A DNA stretch of 64,000 nucleotides, taken from NCBI GenBank assembly GCA_963920705.1, contig OY987226.1:1614501-1678500 (forward strand), read 5' to 3'. Within the stretch, counting starts at the first letter, position 1; each line of letters begins with the position of its first letter. Origin of the DNA: Odiellus spinosus. Lineage: Eukaryota; Arthropoda; Arachnida; Opiliones; Phalangiidae. Below are positions 56,583-64,000 of this stretch, in pieces. The position numbers and the translations under genes are program-made. The notes under the pieces are model-generated. The model saw only the letters and a list, made by a program, of their open reading frames with translations, had not been told where the DNA came from and ran no database searches.

Positions 56583-57435
56583 ATCAAATTGATCGACTTT
56601 CAAATGATCGACAAGTTTTTTTTGCAATTGTTAATTGATTGACTTTCAAATGATCGACAACTGGAGTTTTGTCCAATTGTCAATTGATTGACTTTCAAAT
56701 GATCGATAAGGTTTTTCCTAATTTCCAACTGATCGACTTTCAAATGATTGACAAGAGGTTTTGTCCAATTGCCAATTGATCGACAAAGGGTTTTGTCCAA
56801 TTGCCAATTGATCGACAAAGGGTTTTGTCCAATTGCCAATTGATCGACAAAGGGTTTTGTCCAATTGCCAATTGATCGACAAAGGGTTTTGTCCAATTGC
56901 CAATTGATCGACAAAGGGTTTTGTCCAATTGCCAATTGATCATTTTTCAAATGATCGATAAGTTTTTTCCCTAATTTTCAATTGATCGACTTTCAAATTA
57001 TCGTCAAGGTTTTTTGTAATTGTCAATTGATCGACTTTCAAATGATCGACAACTGGAGTTTTGTCCAATTGCCAATTGATCGACTTTCAAATGATCGACA
57101 AAGTTTTCCCTAATTTTCAATTGATCGACTTTCAAATGATTGACAAGAGGTTTTGTCCAATTGCCAATTGATCGACAAAGGGTTTTGTCCAATTGCCAAT
57201 TGATCGACAAAGGGTTTTGTCCAAAGCCAATTGATCATTTTTCAAATGATCGACAAGGGGATTGTCCAATTGCCAATTGATCATTTTTCAAATGAGCGAC
57301 AAGGGGTTTTGTCCAATTGCCAATTGATCATTTTTCAAATGATCGACAAGGGGTTTTGTCCAATTGCCAATTGATCATTTTTTAAATGATCGACAAGAGG
57401 TTTTTTCCTAATTGTCAATCGATCTACTTTCAAGT
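56583..57435. repeat. Second array of the 40-bp minisatellite family
   Basis: Units combine TTGATCGACTTTCAAATGAT and CGACAAAGGGTTTTGTCCAA as at 52360-53035. Many are shortened to a 30-bp form lacking the CTTTCAAATGA half. Minus-strand frames at 56600-57210 (SINWQLDKTLCR repeats) are artefacts. Confidence 0.93.
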
Positions 57436-58439
57436 GACTTTTATTGGTTAAACACTGTTTCCCGTTGAACGAATATCAAGTTGTGATTAAATTATATTGA
57501 TATTCAAATTCTCTATTATCTGGAACTACCGCGCTTGAAATTAATTACCAAACGAACGAATTAATCTTCGATAATTAATATTTATCTTCGATATTAGATT
57601 GGAACTCAAATTCCCAGGTTTCAAGATGACCAAATTGCTTCATATTTCAACCTTAATTTCGCGATTCTAAACTATAATCCACGTTTTCCGTGACCTATAC
57701 GTTAATACTCGCGTAGCTGAGAGGAAGGAAGAAGCTGTTAACTCCTCCCCCAGCATCGTTTCTGCCTCGTGTAGCTCTACGAAGAACCAACCCCTTTCTA
57801 AATAACACGTGTATAATAAAGATTTAGCCCTCAAAATAAACGAAATTATTACTGTACGTCAAACCAATCAGAAAATAGGAGTATGTAGAAAAATTTGTTT
57901 AACTCGTCTGTCAGAGATTGTAATTATAAAGGCACACTTTCACTGTCTACTTGCCAAGGAAAGAGAATTCAAGCTCTACATATAAACTAAACTTATTTTT
58001 AGAATCCGCAGCCCAAATGAAGAATGTATTCAAATTTCGACAATTTTTAGACATGTAAGATTTGAATTTCAACAAGGGTAAAATCAGACCAATCATATTA
58101 AAGCAGCTTTCAAGGTCATTATATTGTTAGGTTTCTTTAAAAATGTCACCCTACATGTCGACAGCGTTATCGCTTCGAAAATGATTGGAGTTTGTTTTAG
58201 TTAAAGGCTGGGTCTATCGATTGTTATTATTGGTCCGTTTTTCACTTAATTTAAATTGAAAAATTAATCAAACTTGATTAAAAAATTTAAAAATTATCGA
58301 ATAATTGTAAAAAAAAAAATCATAATTATATATTTTTGCGTGCTAAATTCATAATTAAATGAAATTAAGTTTAATTTATAAATCGCTAGCTATTTTAATT
58401 TTAATTAATTTTACGTATAGACGAATTCGAAACTAAGAT
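57436..58439. other. Non-coding stretch
   Basis: AT-rich. No gene, MITE or RNA gene recognised. Confidence 0.5.
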
Positions 58440-58697
58440 TTTAAATCATCTTTTCATTCATTATTTTTCACTAAAATAAATTTTGAAATTTTTATCCTCG
58501 CGTTTAACGCGAATAATATTCAAAGATAAGTTGCCATTTTTGGATAAAAACGGATATGGATTACGTTTTTTTACTTTATCTTGGAATAAGTTAACTCGAA
58601 TTGCAAATAGTCTATGTTTTAATCAAACACATAATAATATATATCAGAATTTAGTAGATTTTATCCAATTAATAAAAATGATACGAATTCCAAGCTC
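58440..58697. mobile_element. GAGCTC-family TA element, 3' half
   Basis: Right half of the family (GATAAGTTGCCATTTTTGGA, CAGAATTTAGTAGATTTTAT) ends CAAGCTC at 58697, then TA. The left half is missing. The plus-strand frame at 58483-58704 is part of it. Confidence 0.85.
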
Positions 58698-58699
58698 TA

Positions 58700-59326
58700 T
58701 TTAAAATTGACCGAATATTATTCGGTGTAAATTGGCCTTTATTCGGGGAGGTAGTAAAATATCCATTATGAAAAATGTATACGGAATTAATTATTAGTTC
58801 GCGGTTCGAGGGGGGAAATATATAATCATTTGCTTTAAACTGTACCGTTTAAATATTACTACAATATAAAAAAACACCCACTAGATACACGAGGGGATAA
58901 ACCCGCCAAACATCGCAAATGACTTCAAAATGACTTTTCAAAACCCACGAGGTTCCGAGAGACAACGTTAGACGCTATTAGATTGACCATAAGCGCCAAA
59001 ATATACGGATTATTACAACAATATTTGCATTAGTGGGAAACTTTCGAGATATTTCCATAAAATATTTAAAAGAACATTTCATTAGAATGTGGTTCTGTTT
59101 TAAAATACTGTACTTGGTACAGGAATATTTTTCCAAAACGGTGTGTGATATGACTTAAGCTACGGCGATGGGTCTGACACTCTTGAATTCGCTGTACAGC
59201 AGAGTTTACCGAGTTCAGCTTTGACAGTGCATTGAGTTCGAACTCTTATGAACTCCGAGTTCAGCTTTGATAGTGCAAAGAGTTCAAAACTTTTGTACAC
59301 TGAGTTCGCGAGTGTCTGCCCCTCGA
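58700..59326. other. Non-coding stretch
   Basis: A degenerate three-fold piece (GAGTTCAGCTTTGA-AGTGCA) lies at about 59205-59300. No gene seen. Confidence 0.5.
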
Positions 59327-59465
59327 GCTACGGTCACACTAGCATTTCTTAATCGATTTCATGTCTATCGGTTGTTGAAACCAGCCGAATCGGTACGAAA
59401 CTGGTTCCCGAAGCAGTTTCGAGAAATCCAATCAAATCGATTTCAAGGCTTAGTATGAACGCGGC
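59327..59465. mobile_element. CGTTCATACTA-family MITE, 139-bp internal-deletion copy
   Basis: GCTACGGTCACACTAGCATT at 59327 and TTAGTATGAACGCGGC to 59465, then TA. Both ends are present, with half of the usual core deleted. Confidence 0.85.
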
Positions 59466-59607
59466 TATAAAGGAAGAAGAAAATGGCGTAGACTAAGAAG
59501 GCTATCCTACGTGTAAATTTCATAGGAGCTCGATGGGAGTCCCAAAATCTAATCGATGGGGCCCCTAAATTAAATAGCCTATCCTATTTTGCCCCGCCCC
59601 CCTAAAG

Positions 59608-59730
59608 GTTTATCTTGGAATAAGTTAACTCGAGTGAAAAATAGTCTATTTTTAATCAAACCCATATTAATATATATCAGAATTTAGTAGATTTTATCCA
59701 ATTAATAAAAATTATACTAATTCCGAGCAC
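59608..59730. mobile_element. GAGCTC-family TA element, 3' fragment
   Basis: TATCTTGGAATAAGTTAACT to TTCCGAGCAC at 59730, then TA. Confidence 0.8.
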
Positions 59731-59945
59731 TAATCTACTCCAAACTTCGATCTCTAGGGTTAATTATATTTTCAATTTCAGTGCACCTTACTCTTTAACC
59801 TCCCCCGCCCCATCTTGTCGCAAAATTTCAATATTGATTTTTTTATAAGCGGACAACGTTAGAGTACATACGCAAAAAAAAAAAAAAGTAAAAACCTAAA
59901 AAAAAAAACCCAACCCTAGAGTATAGAAAAAAATGTCAGGTTTAC

Positions 59946-60131
59946 CTGCGTTTGGGAGTATCCGTGAAAGTCTGTTTTGAAACTACAGTACTCGTTGCCT
60001 CGAAGTCCAATCTCGACGATACGCGACGGGAAAGAACTTCTCGGCAGCTGGCGGCTCGGTTGAAACCTTCCCGAGAAGCCCGAATGAGAGTTGATCGAGG
60101 CATCCTTTTTAACGCAGGTGAAAACATCGGG
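59946..60131 (-). CDS. Candidate upstream coding exon, possibly acj6
   Basis: 186 bp, 62 codons, open in phase 0. Acceptor GTGGTTTTAGCAG|CCC (AG at 60132-60133), donor ACGCAG|GTAAAC (exon ends 59946). The peptide begins PDVFTCVKKDASINSHSGFS, continues GRFQPSRQLPRSSFPSRIVE and ends FKTDFHGYSQTQ. GC content is well above its surroundings. The phase-0 donor would join the phase-0 acceptor at 48038 without a frame change. The segment SGFSGRFQPS loosely resembles the N-terminal SCFPGRYSPS motif I remember for fly Acj6, which is unverified. A second minus-strand frame is also open for 61 codons, so it could be an untranslated exon or chance. Confidence 0.38.
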
Positions 60132-60465
60132 CTGCTAAAACCACAAAAAACATATACTTCACGTTAATTACGTTCGCTTATTACGAGATTTAACGTCATA
60201 CACGTGTACAACAAAAAAAATTAACTGATTTAAGAGTCTTTGAATAATAATTATACGTAAATAAATAAAAATTAATTATGATGTTACAATTTTTTACTAC
60301 TAGTTTCGCCAGATGGTTCTGCTTTGCCTGAAGCGAACAAGCGCGGTTGTTAAAACGCTTTTACAGGGGCACAATTTTTTACTAACTTTTTAATTACTAA
60401 CTAGAATTAGAAATGATTTGTATGATCTCAAATTATGGGATTTATATATATCTAAAAATTATAGG
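60132..60465. other. Non-coding stretch
   Basis: AT-rich. Nothing recognised. Confidence 0.5.
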
Positions 60466-60496
60466 ATTTATATTAATAATAATATATATATTAATA

Positions 60497-60535
<39 letters not shown>

Positions 60536-60603
60536 GTATATATATATATATATATATATCTATATCTATATCTATATCTATATCTATATCTATATCTATA
60601 TCT

Positions 60604-60667
<64 letters not shown>

Positions 60668-60711
60668 AAAAATTATAGGATTTATATATATATATATCTA
60701 AAAATTATAGG

Positions 60712-60755
<44 letters not shown>

Positions 60756-60765
60756 AAAAATTATA
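60466..60765. repeat. TA / TATC microsatellite
   Basis: (TA)n tracts surround an (ATCTAT)n block at about 60559-60620. TCTAAAAATTATAGGATTTA recurs four times as a spacer. Plus-strand frames at 60413-60757 (YIYIYI repeats) are artefacts. Confidence 0.95.
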
Positions 60766-61544
60766 GGATTTATATATAATCTAAACATTATAGGATTTAA
60801 AACGATATATACAGATATGAATACGGATTTAGGCGAAATGGTATATTAGGAAAATATACAGATACAGATAAAAAGCAAGCAGAGGTAAGGAATATGCCAA
60901 GGAAACGGGATTAGAAGGTTCTTAATTAAGCCACGAGTTATGTATTAAAAATGGTTCGAGAGACAAAACATAATTGCCATCCAAAGCGAGGCTTCATATG
61001 TGGACCCATATCTTTACATCTAGGAAATACTACACGAAAAACAGCAACTGCTATAACAAACTCGAATGTGTCACAAACGCCTGGCGAAAATAATATTATT
61101 ATATAGTTTCCATTGCCATTAAAGAGACATAATATACTTCACGGTCTGGTAATCGCGTTTAACGCGTCAGCTTAATAGGAACATTAATCCACGAATTTAC
61201 GCGGTTACAAGATAACGAGGCGTTTACTAGACAAACTAATAATTATCAGATTAAATAAACTCTAGATATTACGGGCGTTAGAAAATCTGTTTAAATGAGA
61301 ACACACGTGTCCATTACACGTGCCAAGTGTTCGCGGACGCCGCAAATAATTTTACGAGAAAATTAACGACGAGTTGATAAAGCTTTAATTGTTTTTAATT
61401 AAGCGAAAGCAAAATGATTCGGGCGACATCTTTGATCAGTATTAAATAATTGTTTGATTTCTTGCCCGATTTTAATGTTACGGAATTAAACCTTGGTTAT
61501 TAAGAAGTTTATTCGAATGGCATACGTGTTTTATATTCACTCAA
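60766..61544. other. Non-coding stretch
   Basis: No gene or element recognised. Confidence 0.5.
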
Positions 61545-61985
61545 AAGGGGCCTTAAAAACATAACTCTAAGTACACTCAAAATGCTCTCAAAGAGAGACT
61601 CGAAATACATTCAAAGGTAGCCTCAAATATACTCAAATGTAGCCTCAAAATATACTCATATGGAGCTTCAAAATATACTCAAAACTGAGCCTCAAAAGAT
61701 ACTAGAATGGGAGCCCAAAATACACTCAAAAGAGAGCCTAAAAATACACTCAAAGGAGCCTCAAAATTCTCTCAAATGAAGCCATCAAAATACACTCAAA
61801 AAGAACCTGAAACTACACTCAAAATGAGCCTCCAAATACATTCAAAAGGTGCTTTAAATCCTCTCAAATGAGGCCCTCAAAAATACATTCAAAGGGAGCT
61901 TGAAACTACACCCAAAATGAGCCTAAAAATATACTCAAAATGAGCCTCAAAATACATTCAAATGGAGAGTCAAAATTAATCTTGA
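61545..61985. repeat. Degenerate ~25-bp minisatellite, ~17 copies
   Basis: Units follow GAGCCTCAAAATACACTCAAAA with many substitutions and length changes, unlike the younger arrays in the window. Confidence 0.88.
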
Positions 61986-62549
61986 ATAAAAAAAGGTCAG
62001 CATCGGATTCTAACAAGCTTTAATAGTGGGTCTTTAAGTAATCAGCCTACGTGGTAAAAACTCTTAAAGGTGCCACTGTTACCAGTCTGTAAAATAATAT
62101 TTCAGGCAAAATTTTAAGTTCTTAATATATTTAAAATAATACAGATCATGTTCATCATCCCTTTAGTATAATATTCATTTTAAAACGAGTTTGGATGGAA
62201 ATAATGATCTAATTAGATTATTAACACGTGGCTTAAGAGAGGAATTCGACAAGACAAAGCGAAGGAGAATTGCATTCGGAATATATATATATATAATATA
62301 TACAAAATGTACCATTAAGCCTTGGTCCGTAAGCATTTTAGCGCACAGTGTCTCGTGTAAGTAGGGTATGGCTTCGTTTCACGAATTGTTTTCTATGCCC
62401 TATACGAAAAACGAAAAGTGGACGAGAAAACTAAATCAAAACCGAGGTAAAGTCTTTACGAACAAAACGTTCACAAGATAAATATCAATAGACAACTTTC
62501 AAAACAAACATTTACGCAATATTTATTTTCAATTATTCTATATTTATAA
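61986..62549. other. Non-coding stretch
   Basis: A short (TA)n lies near 62280. No gene seen. Confidence 0.5.
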
Positions 62550-62876
62550 CAGGGTTGCCACAGTTTTTTTCAGATTCAAATTCCCTGACTTTTCCAACGA
62601 TTTTCCCTGACCGTTTCGGCTAATACTACACAATTTTTAACCATTTATTGTTTTATATAATCGCGTTCGTCAAACTTTGTTGCAGGCGTATCTTTGTTCT
62701 AATCTATACAACTGACACGCCGTCAGCTGAGAATCTTTTCCGCGGATAATGATCGCAATTTCCTGGCTTCTCGAAAGATCTTTAAATTCCCTGACTTTTT
62801 AAAATATCTTAAAATTCCCTGACTTTTTTTGGTTCATTTTCAAATTCCCCGGTTTCCCTGACCCGTGGCAACCCTG
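62550..62876. mobile_element. hAT-like MITE, CAGGGTTGCCAC type
   Basis: CAGGGTTGCCACAG at 62550 and CCGTGGCAACCCTG to 62876 are inverted. The interior has repeated AAATTCCCTGACTTTT. 327 bp. The flanks do not give a clear 8-bp duplication. Elements with these ends are common in arthropod genomes. Confidence 0.82.
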
Positions 62877-64000
62877 TTTAAATACTAATTGTTCAACGTC
62901 CTGTCGGGTGAAAGATTTTCCATATGATTAACATGTCAATAATAATAACCTTCAGGGTTTGTACAATGTTTGTAAAAGCAATTAGTGGACGAAACTGGTT
63001 CCCGAAGACGGTTTCCCTTTCATATAACTCTACGAAGTCGCCAAAACTACGGTAAACCATTTAATTTCAAAACTAGGTTAACCAATGTCGTCTTAACCGA
63101 GAAAGCGAATATTATATATAGTTATATTAATAAAGTGCCAATCAAATTTGTCCTCGTAAATATTTTAGGCGCTATATTGTTAAACACGCGGGGAATATTT
63201 TCCCCTCTATTAATTGCAAACGCAATAAGCCGAGAAATATTAACATGCAACATTCTAGGACGCGTGCAAAGAACAAAAGAAAAATAAAATAAATACAAAC
63301 CAAAGCCAAAAAAATGAAATAAATTATGTTTAAACTGAAACTAAAAATTGGAAGAGCTTTTTAATTTATTTACGGAATGACTGGATGCCAAAATACGTAT
63401 TCCAGAATTTTAAAATCAATTTTTAGACGCGTTTTTCGTGGTTAAATTAATTTTTAAAGTTTGGTAATCTGATTGCAGCCTTCAACAGCGCTTGTAATGT
63501 CTTGTCTCAACATTAAAAGAATAAGCCAGTGTTTCATGCGTAAGACCTAGGCCAATAATAGTCATTGATAGCTCTGTAGTTTAAATTAGAAAACTTCTAC
63601 AAACGAAATTGGGTTAAAATGAAATTAAATTCCATTCCACTTCCATATAAAATCTTTGTAAGAACGTGTTTTACTGTAATAATTTAGGTGTTTTACTGTA
63701 ATAATTTAGGTTTTTTACTATTATAATTCACTTCGAAGTAAAAGCAACTATGAAATTTCAATTTAAAAGCTTAGTTAAAACTTAAAACAACGTTTAAATT
63801 AAATTTAATTAATATCTTGAGAACTGAAATCAATTTAATGAAAATAAACTAAAATATATTTTAAATTTCATTTTGAAATTATATTCAAACATAAAGTTCT
63901 CATAGCCACAACACTGATTAAAATCATATTTAAAATTAACGACGAAAACGCAAAAAGGGTTAGAAACGTGTAAATATTACAAGCTGGATATTCGCTAAAT
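62877..64000. other. Non-coding stretch
   Basis: 62990-63040 is a scrap of the CGTTCATACTA family (GAAACTGGTTCCCGAAG). 63400-63560 is a copy of the dispersed repeat with CTTCAACAGCGCTTGTAATG. The plus-strand 100-codon frame at 62985-63287 starts in the MITE scrap and has no known domain. Confidence 0.55.

Noticed and set aside
60413-60757. 114-codon YIYIYI-type frame
   Set aside because: TA microsatellite translation.

Overview
The window is AT-rich nuclear DNA from an insect (order not determinable here). The only gene I can name with confidence is the POU class IV homeobox gene acj6 (POU4/Brn-3 family). Two of its coding exons lie on the minus strand at 47418-48038 (POU-IV box, linker, most of the POU-specific domain) and 44006-44287 (end of the POU-specific domain, linker, homeodomain, stop). 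Both junctions are phase 0 with canonical splice sites. The 5' part of the gene is not confidently in the window. One candidate upstream coding exon is at 59946-60131. A second, unrelated-looking internal exon with very good splice signals is at 34846-35004, also on the minus strand, and I cannot assign it to a family.

Layout. 1-9941 is almost wholly tandem repeats: a ~61-bp family, a 16-bp array of ~110 copies set inside it, a 22-bp array of ~150 copies, a ~31-bp array, and then the 31-bp and 22-bp arrays again in reverse complement. 2960-9941 is therefore a large mirrored block with its turning point near 8399. A degenerate tRNA-Pro(AGG)-like gene abuts its right edge. 10-44 kb is non-coding and filled with MITE-type elements and minisatellites (22, 27, 23, 33 and 31 bp units). 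The elements include a P-like MITE with a perfect 8-bp duplication, a family with 7-bp duplications, TA- and TTAA-flanked families, hAT-like elements and a foldback with an embedded minisatellite. 44-48 kb holds acj6. Its internal intron carries two EcoRI-site minisatellites in opposite orientation. 48-64 kb is probably acj6 5' intron or upstream DNA, with more MITEs, two arrays of one 40-bp unit, a long TA/TATC microsatellite and a degenerate 25-bp array.

How it works together. Acj6 is a neuronal transcription factor, and the rest of the window is the repeat-rich landscape around it. No operons, CRISPR arrays or intact transposase genes were seen. The long open frames in the arrays (up to 1029 codons) are artefacts of repeat units without stop codons. 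The points most worth checking are the mirrored mega-array, the inverted intronic arrays that could fold in acj6 pre-mRNA, the two orphan exons, and the MITE families with unusual target duplications.
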